A stretch of 14,489 nt of DNA from Gp13-AA77 sp036521995 (GTDB taxonomy: Bacteria; Acidobacteriota; Terriglobia; UBA7540), in NCBI GenBank assembly GCA_036521995.1, contig DATDGR010000093.1:1-14489 (forward strand), in the 5' to 3' direction. Below are positions 1 to 6,277 of this stretch, piece after piece. Numbering within the stretch: the stretch's first letter is position 1; every line of letters begins with the position of its first letter. The translations under genes and the position numbers were made by a program. Below the pieces are notes generated by a model. The model was not told the origin of the DNA, did not search any database, and worked only from the letters and a program-made list of their open reading frames with translations.

Positions 1-1120
1 CGGTTTCTTGAATAATATAATCGACCACTTTCCTCAAAACTTCAGGAGTCTTGTTCTTCAAGTCTTCCGGAGCTTCGTTGTAGACGCGCAACTGCCGGTC
101 GGCGCCGGTTCCGTCCTCCAGAATCCGGCGGATGTAACCAATTTCCTCGCGGGAGCCGAGTTCGTCCACCACATCGTCAACGAACTCGAGATACTCCTCA
201 GCCAGCAAGCGGAAAGGGACCTCCGTTTGTTTCCCGAAATCGATCAGCTTGCCCTCGATTCCGTAACGGGCGGCGCGCCATTTATTCTCCATGATCAGGG
301 CGCGCCGGTAAAGCCTAAAACCCTGGTTGGCGGAGTAAAGCTTGTAAAGCTTGGCTACCGTCGCTTGGATGAGCGCGGCGATCGCCACGGTTTCATCCAG
401 GCGCATGGGGATGTCGCACATACGAAACTCCAACGTGTTGAAGAAGGGATGCGGCCGGATGTCCCACCAGATCTTCTTGGCGTTGTCGATGCAGTGGGTC
501 TTGACCAGAAGCTGGATGAAGTTCTCATACTCGCTGCGGCTCGGAAAGTAGTCGGGAATGTTGGTGCGCGGAAACTTGTCGAACACTTTGCAGCGATAGG
601 ACTTCAGGCCCGTGTTCATGCCCAGCCAGAAGGGAGAGTTGGTGGAGAGCGCCAGGATGTGCGGCACGAAGTAACGGGCCGCGTTCATCAAGTGGATGGC
701 CGCTTCGCGATCTTCGACGCCGATGTGGACATGAAGCCCGAAGATGAGATTGGCCCTCGCCACCAGTTGCATATCTTCGACGATGGTGCGATAGCGCTCG
801 TCGGGGTAGATCTCCTGGGACCGCCAGTCGGAGAACGGATGGGTGGCGGCCGCCGCCAGGCGCAGCCCGTTGGCCCTGGCCAGCGTCACCATCTCGCGGC
901 GCAGCATGCGGATGTGCTGCTTGGCCTCCTTGATATTCCGGCAAACACCGGTGCCCACTTCCACCACCGATTGGTGCATCTCCGGCTTGACGAAATCCTC
1001 CGCCAGCAGAGTGTTGCCTTGCTCGAGGATGTGAGTCTGGACGTGCGAGCGGAGGTCACGGGTGACGGGATCGATGGTCTGGTACTCCTCCTCGATCCCG
1101 ATCGTGAGCGAGATGCTCAT
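1..1120 (-). CDS. ybdK: Carboxylate-amine ligase, YbdK/GCS2 family (3' end beyond window)
   Basis: Partial gene: 373 codons read from ATG at 1120 down to the window edge with no stop. The family makes a gamma-glutamyl-type amide bond from a carboxylate, an amine and ATP in the cytoplasm; YbdK of E. coli is a weak glutamate-cysteine ligase and its true substrate is unsettled. Visible family marks are GIEEEYQ (residues 8-14), the LHVHIG block (129-134), NTLEFRMCD in the centre, and near the C-terminus RAARYGIEGKLIDF and DRQLRVY. YbdK proteins are about 370 residues, so only a few residues should be missing. A GGAGGAAG ribosome site lies six bases before the ATG and fixes the start. It follows an ATP-grasp ligase and a small broken gene on the same strand. 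Family assignment is firm; the substrate is unknown. Confidence 0.93.
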   Translation of the reverse strand, partial: MSISLTIGIEEEYQTIDPVTRDLRSHVQTHILEQGNTLLAEDFVKPEMHQSVVEVGTGVCRNIKEAKQHIRMLRREMVTLARANGLRLAAAATHPFSDWRSQEIYPDERYRTIVEDMQLVARANLIFGLHVHIGVEDREAAIHLMNAARYFVPHILALSTNSPFWLGMNTGLKSYRCKVFDKFPRTNIPDYFPSRSEYENFIQLLVKTHCIDNAKKIWWDIRPHPFFNTLEFRMCDIPMRLDETVAIAALIQATVAKLYKLYSANQGFRLYRRALIMENKWRAARYGIEGKLIDFGKQTEVPFRLLAEEYLEFVDDVVDELGSREEIGYIRRILEDGTGADRQLRVYNEAPEDLKNKTPEVLRKVVDYIIQET

Positions 1121-1192
1121 GGCGCCTTCCTCCCCAATCCTCGCTTTTTACGACTCAACCGCCTCGATTTTCATCAGAAGCAGGCCAATTTG

Positions 1193-1201
1193 TCTATAAC
1201 A
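1193..1201 (-). promoter_or_regulatory. Possible extended -10 promoter for the carboxylate-amine ligase
   Basis: On the minus strand the sequence TGtTATAGA gives a TG-extended -10 hexamer about 75 bases before the ATG at 1120. No good TTGACA-like -35 is seen at the usual distance, which is tolerated in extended -10 promoters. It would give the ligase its own transcript besides any read-through from the ATP-grasp gene. Confidence 0.35.
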
Positions 1202-1273
1202 TACTGAACACAATAGTCATAACCGCAGTGGCTTCGAACGCAGGAGGTCTCTTGCGTCGATGCCGGTCTGCCG

Positions 1274-1291
1274 GCCTGCCCTGGAGCAGGC
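1274..1291. repeat. Short hairpin between the coiled-coil remnant and the ligase
   Basis: GCCTGC at 1274-1279 and GCAGGC at 1286-1291 form a perfect 6-bp stem with a six-base loop. No T-run follows on either strand, so it is not a convincing terminator. It lies in the 241-base gap between the broken small gene and the ligase. Confidence 0.3.
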
Positions 1292-1361
1292 TCATTGACC
1301 GGTGAGCCCAAAAGTCGATTTCATATCCGATTGATTCCAAGGGACCTCCCAGGTCTGTTTG

Positions 1362-1774
1362 TCAGACCCGCGGCTGCGCCATCTTGTGCCCCTCCTTTCC
1401 GCGATGGACAACCCCTGGCGCCCGGCCCTGGCACGTATCATCGCTTTGCCTGCCGCCATCGCGCTGGATCGGGTTATCCACGATAGCCCTAAGTGCCGCG
1501 AGTTTTCGGGTGATCTTGGCGAGGTTACGTTTGGTTTGGGCCCGGTATCGCTCGCTCACGGCCCGCCAGTGTTGGCCTTCAGCGCGCCACCGCTGCCCCT
1601 CACGCCTGTCACCGCGCGAAAACGCCCCGCGCTGACTACCAGCTTGTTTCCGCGGATGGTTTGGGCGATCGAAGCCTCCAGGCGCTCCATGCCCCGGTCG
1701 GCACGATCCGCCCGCGCCATCGCGCGCTCGTGACGTTCAAGCTCCTTCCGATCTTTGGCCGCGCCAGTCTTCAA
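1362..1774 (-). pseudogene. Small coiled-coil protein gene, apparently frameshifted
   Basis: Two minus-strand frames overlap by four bases (GTGA at 1556-1559): a 72-residue frame from TTG at 1774 and a 65-residue frame ending at 1362. Read beyond its GTG, the second frame continues upstream as EGQRWRAEGQHWRAVSERYR (near 1545-1605), then TKRNLAKITRKLAALRAIVD, a charged heptad-like pattern. The first frame has the same character up to about position 1640 (KDRKELERHERAMARADRAD) and then turns into low-complexity Gly/Ala residues. A single lost base near the GGGGCGTTTT run around 1625-1635 would join them into one coiled-coil protein of about 110-137 residues. Small proteins of this style are common in Acidobacteria and have no known function. 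It starts 34 bases after the ATP-grasp stop, so it was probably co-transcribed. It could be a decayed gene, a sequencing error or, less likely, two coupled small ORFs. Confidence 0.45.
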
Positions 1775-1808
1775 AGGCCTTTCCTTTCCGCCAGGCGCCC
1801 GAGACGCA

Positions 1809-2768
1809 TTAAGCTCCCTGGACGGCCGCCTGTCCGCCCCTCAGGAAATACGACCAATGGTATTGCCGCTCGGGTTGATCGTCGCTCAGAGCCTTCTTGA
1901 CGGCGAAGTCCGCCACCGTATTCACGACCCAGGCAAAGTTCTCCGGGCCCACCGAATGATAATCCGCGTCCGGGGCCGGATTCAGAAAGTCGATCGCATA
2001 AGGAACGCCATCCTGCACCGCGAACTCCACCGTGTTCATGTCGTAGCCCAAAGCGCGGCACAATTTCAGACAGTCATTCACCACGCGCCCGTGCATGGCA
2101 GGCTCGATGGGCGGTCCGTCCTTCAGGTAGCGTTCGGCGTGTGGATTCCGAGGCTCGTAGCGCATCACCCGGACCTTCTCCTGGCCAACCACGTAACAGC
2201 GGAAATACTGATCGAACTCCACGGCCCGCTGCAGGGTCATGCAAAGATCACCTGTCTGGTCATAGGCGGCGAAGAACTCGTCCCGGGAGTTCACCTTGTA
2301 GACACTTTTCCACCCGCCGCCGCTGTAGGGCTTCAGAAACGCCGGGAACCCGACATAGTCAAAGATCTCTTCCCAGTTGAGCGGGTAGATGAGATTGCGC
2401 ATCGACCGGTCGGTGGTGCCGGGCGGATGCTCCTTGTGCGGCAGGATCACAGTGCGCGGGACCGCCACCCCGATCTGCTCCGCCAGCGCGTAGTTAAAGA
2501 ACTTATCGTCCGCCGTCCACCAGAACGGGTTGTTGATCACGATAGTGCCGCCCAACACGGCGTTCTTGAGATAAGCCCGGTAGAAGGCGATGTCCTGGGA
2601 GATGCGGTCAATGATCACGCGGTAGCCGCTCGGCTGGTTCATGCGAATGCCGCCGGTGAGCAGAAACTCGGCCGAGACGCCGGGTACATCCATTTTGTTG
2701 ATCCGGCTTACGAGCGCGCCGGGGAAAGTATTCTCCATGCCAAAAAGAACGCCGATTTTGCGTGTCAT
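1809..2768 (-). CDS. ATP-grasp ligase of unknown substrate (RimK/glutathione synthase-like)
   Basis: Encodes 319 residues from ATG at 2768, with an AGCGAGG ribosome site a few bases upstream. ATP-grasp enzymes activate a carboxylate as acyl phosphate and join it to an amine or thiol. Visible parts are a Rossmann-like N-terminus (KIGVLFGMENTFP, 4-16), a central NNPFWWTADDKFFNYALAE block (79-97), the ATP-binding FLKPYSGGGW loop (144-153, Lys146), and a C-terminal EFAVQDGVPYAIDFLNPAPD segment (248-267) with Glu248, Asp260 and Asn263 as expected metal ligands. No signal peptide, so cytoplasmic. It precedes a small broken gene and a YbdK ligase on the same strand. I recognise it as a conserved stand-alone ATP-grasp family in Acidobacteria and Proteobacteria without an assigned reaction. 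D-Ala-D-Ala ligase or glutathione synthase identity is not supported. Confidence 0.9.
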   Translation of the reverse strand: MTRKIGVLFGMENTFPGALVSRINKMDVPGVSAEFLLTGGIRMNQPSGYRVIIDRISQDIAFYRAYLKNAVLGGTIVINNPFWWTADDKFFNYALAEQIGVAVPRTVILPHKEHPPGTTDRSMRNLIYPLNWEEIFDYVGFPAFLKPYSGGGWKSVYKVNSRDEFFAAYDQTGDLCMTLQRAVEFDQYFRCYVVGQEKVRVMRYEPRNPHAERYLKDGPPIEPAMHGRVVNDCLKLCRALGYDMNTVEFAVQDGVPYAIDFLNPAPDADYHSVGPENFAWVVNTVADFAVKKALSDDQPERQYHWSYFLRGGQAAVQGA

Positions 2769-2925
2769 CGTACCTCGCTGTTCCCTCTTACCGGACCCCG
2801 GACATTCCCCGGGGACAACGGCATTCCAGCTAGCGGGCTGCGGAAAAATGGTTGGGACGCTCTTCCAAGGCTGCTTCGCCGGCCCCTAAGCGATCGACAT
2901 TGACCCAGCGCCGGGAGGAATTAGC

Positions 2926-2931
2926 ATTATA
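2926..2931 (-). promoter_or_regulatory. Consensus -10 box upstream of the ATP-grasp gene
   Basis: A perfect TATAAT on the minus strand lies about 160 bases before the ATP-grasp ATG, in the 253-base gap behind the metalloprotease gene. The expected -35 position is GC-rich and shows no TTGACA-like match, so it is only a candidate. The leader downstream contains a 10-base palindrome TCCCCGGGGA at 2806-2815. Confidence 0.3.
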
Positions 2932-3021
2932 AGCCAGTCCGCCGCCTTGCGCGGTCTGAGCCTGACCGAGCGGGAGAACTCCCCGTCTGCGCCGCCTGGC
3001 GACCTGGGCGCTCATTCCGGT

Positions 3022-3960
3022 CTAGTAGGCGGCGCAAAGGACACTGTCAGCCGTTGGAGCGTATGCATTTACGGGCCGTCCCATGAGAGAGCGTTGCAGG
3101 CTCGTGGCGGCGCTGTCGCTGCAAAGGGGATTGAAAGGGTGCTGATCGAACCTGAGGAGAGGGATCTTTTCCGGTCCGCGCGTGGGGCGATCGCTTTGGG
3201 CCAGCGAGAGTGCGGAATCCGTAGGTGGCGGGTGGGGGTTGTTCCGGGCTTCCACGGCGGATCGCACTCGGGCCGATTGCTCGGGCGTGAAGCGCAGGCT
3301 CCTTTGGCCGGCTCGCAGCAGGTCTTCCCGCGTCCACCGGGCCCGCATGATGCCATCCGGCGAATGACTGCGCGGGCCGAGCAGCATGTGTCCGATCTCG
3401 TGAGCCAGGACGCAACCTAGCATGAGATACACATCCGCCTGAAGCCTGCTGGCGGCGTCGGCCGCGGAGCGGTAAAAGATCCCCGCGTACTGTCCGCCCG
3501 ACCCCGTTTCGAGCGCGGCGAACCCGAGCGTTTCCGCGGGCAGGCCCCGGGCCGGCCGCTGTGCCACGATCCGCACGTAGAGCGCCGCCGGGTCGAAGGG
3601 CGGCCGGCAGGCAGCCGGATTGCCGGAAGCCTCCGGGCCGGTAAGGCAGTCGACGAAGTGCGCCTCGGGGCCCGACCTGCCGAGAATGTAGGCAGCTTCC
3701 TGCTCGGCGCGGGAGCGCACCTTCGCGGGTATCCCGGCATAGTCGAAAACCAGCACCGTGAGGCGGTCGGGTGACGAGGTTGCGGGCAGTCCGTCAGGCG
3801 CGGCGCCGGCTCCTGGGAGGCTGGCTTTCAATTTGACAGCGTCAGCCCGACCGGCATTCTGGGCCCAGGATCGGAGTGGAAACAGGAAGAGAAGGAGAAA
3901 GCTTAGGGCAGCGCCAAGCCAGAGGCTGCTCGGCACCCAACGGGCGTCTGAGGTATCCAC
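3022..3960 (-). CDS. Secreted zinc metalloprotease, metzincin-like
   Basis: Encodes 312 residues if read from GTG at 3960. A hydrophobic signal core (LWLGAALSFLLLFLFPL, 13-29) with a likely cleavage after SWA (33) points to export. The catalytic block is HEIGHMLLG (187-195), with a third histidine at 199 and a GIM turn at 203-205, then RARW. Compared with the classic metzincin HExxHxxGxxH there is one extra residue before the glycine and one more before the third histidine. I recall this HEIGHLLLG-type family as common in Acidobacteria. The C-terminal hundred residues are polar and unassigned. The start is doubtful: a good GGAGGAAG site (3976-3983) serves an ATG at 3973 that is out of frame by one base, and the n-region in the GTG frame is acidic. 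The substrate is unknown. Confidence 0.82.
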   Translation of the reverse strand: MDTSDARWVPSSLWLGAALSFLLLFLFPLRSWAQNAGRADAVKLKASLPGAGAAPDGLPATSSPDRLTVLVFDYAGIPAKVRSRAEQEAAYILGRSGPEAHFVDCLTGPEASGNPAACRPPFDPAALYVRIVAQRPARGLPAETLGFAALETGSGGQYAGIFYRSAADAASRLQADVYLMLGCVLAHEIGHMLLGPRSHSPDGIMRARWTREDLLRAGQRSLRFTPEQSARVRSAVEARNNPHPPPTDSALSLAQSDRPTRGPEKIPLLRFDQHPFNPLCSDSAATSLQRSLMGRPVNAYAPTADSVLCAAY

Positions 3961-4282
3961 GGGCGGAGCTCATTTCTTCCTCCGGTGTGACTCTGCCCTC
4001 CGGCGAAAGTCGCTCCTCCGGCCCGATCACAAACTATTACGTTCGACGCTGACTGTAAGTTTCCGTTAGTTGGTCGGAACGGCGAAGCATCGATAAAATG
4101 TTTTTATAGTGGAAACGGCGTGCGGATGGGTCAAGTTTTTGCGCGCCTGGGGATCTTGTTGTCTACGACGGCGAAAACCCGCTCCGGGCCTCTAGTTCCC
4201 CGGGAGGCGTGGGCCTCTGTGTTTTGTCAGTTCAATGGGTTATGCTACGGAGTCAGGGGGAGAAGAGAGACGGGGGCACGCC
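3961..4282. other. Divergent intergenic region between metalloprotease and sodC
   Basis: This 322-base gap separates a minus-strand and a plus-strand gene and should hold both promoters. It is more AT-rich around 4030-4140. Besides the plus-strand candidate listed separately, a minus-strand TTGACC (4134-4129) and TATAAA (4108-4103) are present but are 20 bases apart, longer than usual. No small gene is convincing here. Confidence 0.5.
4070..4099 (+). promoter_or_regulatory. Possible sigma70-type promoter for sodC
   Basis: TTGGTC at 4070-4075 and TAAAAT at 4094-4099 are separated by 18 bases. Transcription would begin near 4106 and leave a leader of about 175 bases before the SodC ATG at 4283. 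Both boxes match the consensus only partly. Confidence 0.3.
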
Positions 4283-4822
4283 ATGCAAAGACTCAAAGCC
4301 ACGATGATGGTAGCGGTCCTCGCGGTCGCCTCAGGGCTGACAGGCCTGACCGCCTTAGCCCAAACCACTGGCACCCTGGGCAAGGTCGTAAAGCTCCAGA
4401 ACGCGCAAGGCCAGAGCGTTGGGATGGCCACCCTTTCCCCGGCCGCCAGCGGAGTGCAGATTCAACTCGATCTCAGCAACCTGCCTCCGGGAGAGCACGC
4501 CATTCACGTCCACCAGGTAGCCAAGTGCGAGCCGCCTGACTTCAAATCGGCCGGCGGGCACTTCAATCCTGACGGGAAGCATCACGGTCTCGAGAATCCG
4601 GCGGGTCCGCACGCGGGGGACATGCCCAATTTCCAGGTGGCCGCTGACGGGACCGCGAATACCACCGTGACGGCTCCCAATGTGACGCTCGGGAGTGATC
4701 CGCATTCTGTCTTCAGCAACGGCGGGACGGCGCTGGTGATCCACGCCAAGGCGGACGACATGAAGAGCGACCCGGCCGGCAACGCCGGAGATCGAATTGC
4801 GTGCGGCGTAATCCAGCCCTAG
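4283..4822 (+). CDS. sodC: Periplasmic Cu/Zn superoxide dismutase
   Basis: Converts superoxide to oxygen and hydrogen peroxide outside the cytoplasm. The product is 179 residues from ATG at 4283; the frame stays open to 4235, but the signal peptide begins at the inner ATG (MQRLKATMMVAVLAVASGL, cleavage near TALA|Q at 26). Every metal ligand is present by spacing with the human enzyme: copper His75, His77, His93 and His154; zinc His93, His101, His110 and Asp113. Cys82 and Cys174 can form the conserved disulfide, and Arg171 matches the substrate-guiding arginine. It stands alone, with the divergent metalloprotease upstream and a long non-coding stretch downstream. It has the normal length for an exported bacterial SodC, and I see nothing abnormal in it. 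Confidence 0.96.
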   Translation: MQRLKATMMVAVLAVASGLTGLTALAQTTGTLGKVVKLQNAQGQSVGMATLSPAASGVQIQLDLSNLPPGEHAIHVHQVAKCEPPDFKSAGGHFNPDGKHHGLENPAGPHAGDMPNFQVAADGTANTTVTAPNVTLGSDPHSVFSNGGTALVIHAKADDMKSDPAGNAGDRIACGVIQP

Positions 4823-5053
4823 AAATGAAGTTCTGATCCGATCGGAAGCGGCGCCCTGCGGCGCAGTGTAAAAGCTACTTGACGAGGCTCCATGAGTATG
4901 CTACACGAGAGTTGTGGGATTGGGCGACGATCACGGTGGACTCCGTCAGCGCATTCTCCGGGCGGGTTTTTGCACATGCGAAGAAGCTTTCGAGGGGGGC
5001 GTGCGCAAAAAAAATCGAAAAATGCACGAACGAACCCAATATCGTGTTTAGAT

Positions 5054-5067
5054 ACAGTGAATACTGT
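5054..5067. repeat. Inverted repeat ACAGT-gaat-ACTGT in the AT-rich core
   Basis: ACAGT at 5054-5058 pairs perfectly with ACTGT at 5063-5067 across a four-base spacer, and four Ts run from 5067 to 5070. It could be an operator half-site pair or a minimal hairpin; five base pairs are weak evidence alone. Confidence 0.3.
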
Positions 5068-5083
5068 TTTCGGAATTGGACCT

Positions 5084-5132
5084 AACCCAGCAACATTATG
5101 AAAATAAATGACTTATGCTATAAACCCAGCAA
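5084..5132. repeat. Ten-base direct repeat pair (AACCCAGCAA)
   Basis: AACCCAGCAA occurs at 5084-5093 and again at 5123-5132, 39 bases apart start to start. The second copy overlaps the right arm of the inverted repeat at 5107-5138. Such pairs can be binding-site repeats or target duplications, but no mobile element lies between them. Confidence 0.4.
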
Positions 5133-5138
5133 GTCATT
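5107..5138. repeat. Eight-base perfect inverted repeat (AATGACTT/AAGTCATT)
   Basis: AATGACTT at 5107-5114 is the exact reverse complement of AAGTCATT at 5131-5138, with 16 bases between. The arms are AT-rich, so a stable RNA hairpin is unlikely. A protein site or a relic of recombination is more plausible. Confidence 0.4.
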
Positions 5139-5142
5139 GAAA

Positions 5143-5158
5143 AATTAGCTAGTTAATT
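5143..5158. repeat. Near-perfect 16-base palindrome
   Basis: AATTAGCT and AGTTAATT form a palindrome centred at 5150/5151 with one mismatched pair. It follows the inverted repeat at 5107-5138 by four bases. It may be an operator for ku or part of the same structured element. Confidence 0.35.
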
Positions 5159-5378
5159 GATTCTTGAGCCTCGATTTCGCACCTCGGCGGCCAGTTTTAG
5201 CGTGTTTTCGACGATTTTGGGCAATTTTGACCGCCGTGCCGGGAAGCATTCGGAACGGGGGAAGGTCGACCCTAACGACGGCGATTTAGAGCTCTTAGCA
5301 CGCGCAGCGCATTGCACTTCACCCTTAACGGTCGTGGGCTGTATGGCGAGGGGTGTGGGCTAGGGGAAGGACGGTGAT

Positions 5379-6239
5379 ATGGCAGCGTCGGTCTGGAAAG
5401 GCTACCTGACATTCGGGCTCATCTCGATTCCCATCCGGCTGTTCTCGGCGGCGCGGAGCGAGACCATCCACTTCAATCAGCTTCACACCGTTTGCCACAC
5501 ACGGATCAAGCAGCCGCAGTACTGCCCCACCTGCCAGCGGCAAGTGGAGCGGTCCGAGATCGTGAAGGGCTACGAGTACGAGAAGGACCAGTACGTGCTG
5601 GTGGAGGAAGAGGAGATCAAGAAAATCGCGCCGCCTTCCGCGCGCACCATGGAGATCCAGGAATTCGTGGACCTCAAGGATATCGACCCGCTCTATTACG
5701 AGACGTCGTATGTCGCCGTGCCAGAGGATCCGGGGCGTAAGGCTTACCAGCTACTGGTCCAGACCATGGAAGAGTCCGGACGCGCCGCCATCGCCAAGGT
5801 GGCGATGCACCAGCGGGAATACACGGTGATCATCCGGCCGCGGGCCCACGGATTGACGCTGCACACCATGTATCACGCCGACGAAGTGCGCGACGTCCCC
5901 GAATACGGCAGCACCCATGACATCGCGGTGAAACCGGAAGAAGTGAAGCTGGCCAAGCAACTGGTGGAAAGTCTCACCGGGGAGTTTGATCCCAAGAGGT
6001 ATCGCGACGAGTACCAGGAGCGGTTGAAGGCGCTGGTGGACGCGAAGCTGCAGGGGCGTGAGATCGCGACCGCCGCCGAAGCGCCGCTGGCTCCCGTCAT
6101 CGACATGATGGAAGCGCTCAAGCGCAGCCTGGCGGCGCGCGAAGCGGCCGCACCGAAAAAGCCCCCGGCGCGGGCTCCGGCCGCGGACCCGGTGGCAGCG
6201 GCCGCCGAAAAGCGCGCCTCGCGCAAGGTCGCCAAGTGA
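5379..6239 (+). CDS. ku: Bacterial Ku DNA-end-binding protein
   Basis: Binds broken double-stranded DNA ends as a homodimer ring and recruits ligase D in bacterial non-homologous end joining. The product is 286 residues, the usual size. The N-terminus SVWKGYLTFGLISIPIRLF (4-22) is the classic Ku opening, and the beta-barrel core continues to about residue 230. Cys39, Cys49 and Cys52 (CPTC) with His40 could bind zinc, as in some bacterial Ku proteins. The PVIDMMEALKRSL segment (239-251) is the conserved minimal C-terminus that contacts LigD, followed by a low-complexity Ala/Pro/Lys tail ending in RASRKVAK that may bind DNA. A GGGGAAGGA site lies eight bases before the ATG. LigD is not in the window. 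A hairpin terminator follows the stop almost at once. Confidence 0.96.
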   Translation: MAASVWKGYLTFGLISIPIRLFSAARSETIHFNQLHTVCHTRIKQPQYCPTCQRQVERSEIVKGYEYEKDQYVLVEEEEIKKIAPPSARTMEIQEFVDLKDIDPLYYETSYVAVPEDPGRKAYQLLVQTMEESGRAAIAKVAMHQREYTVIIRPRAHGLTLHTMYHADEVRDVPEYGSTHDIAVKPEEVKLAKQLVESLTGEFDPKRYRDEYQERLKALVDAKLQGREIATAAEAPLAPVIDMMEALKRSLAAREAAAPKKPPARAPAADPVAAAAEKRASRKVAK

Positions 6240-6240
6240 T

Positions 6241-6269
6241 CGAGATAGCCTCCTCTGAGAGGCTATTTT
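6241..6269 (+). terminator. Rho-independent-type terminator after ku
   Basis: ATAGCCTC at 6245-6252 and GAGGCTAT at 6259-6266 form a perfect 8-bp stem with a six-base loop; with wobble pairs it can extend to 6241 and 6270. Ts run through 6266-6269. It starts two bases after the ku stop codon. The stem is moderately GC-rich and the T-run is short, so efficiency is uncertain. Confidence 0.55.
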
Positions 6270-6277
6270 GGCCCAAC

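Larger units (their letters stand above)
4823..5378. other. Long gene-free stretch with an AT-rich repeat-bearing core
   Basis: A 556-base gap between sodC and ku. Short frames exist (68 residues at 5157-5363, for instance) but none shows a recognisable domain or ribosome site. A small GC hairpin without T-run (GCGCC, loop CTGC, GGCGC) lies at 4851-4864 just after sodC. The core from about 5026 to 5165 is clearly AT-rich against its surroundings and carries several direct and inverted repeats, listed separately. It may be an old insertion scar or a regulatory region. No clear Ku promoter was found. Confidence 0.5.

Noticed and set aside
8..1207. Long plus-strand open frame of 399 codons
   Set aside because: It lies antisense to the carboxylate-amine ligase, whose minus-strand reading shows clear family motifs and a ribosome site. 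The plus-strand product shows no recognisable domain.
1625..1640. Programmed -1 frameshift site in the small coiled-coil gene
   Set aside because: The G and T runs do not form a proper X-XXY-YYZ slippery heptamer in the reading frame; mutation or sequencing error explains the pattern better.
1755..2903. Plus-strand open frame of 382 codons
   Set aside because: Antisense shadow of the ATP-grasp gene, with no domain and no ribosome site; the GC-rich third codon positions of the real gene keep the opposite strand open.
4120..4539. Plus-strand frame of 139 codons overlapping the start of sodC
   Set aside because: It overlaps the SodC signal peptide and metal-site coding region in another frame and looks like a low-complexity Arg/Gly/Pro shadow.
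5084..5138. CRISPR array or complete mobile element in the sodC-ku gap
   Set aside because: Only two short repeat copies are present, there is no regular spacer pattern, and no transposase or integrase frame is nearby.
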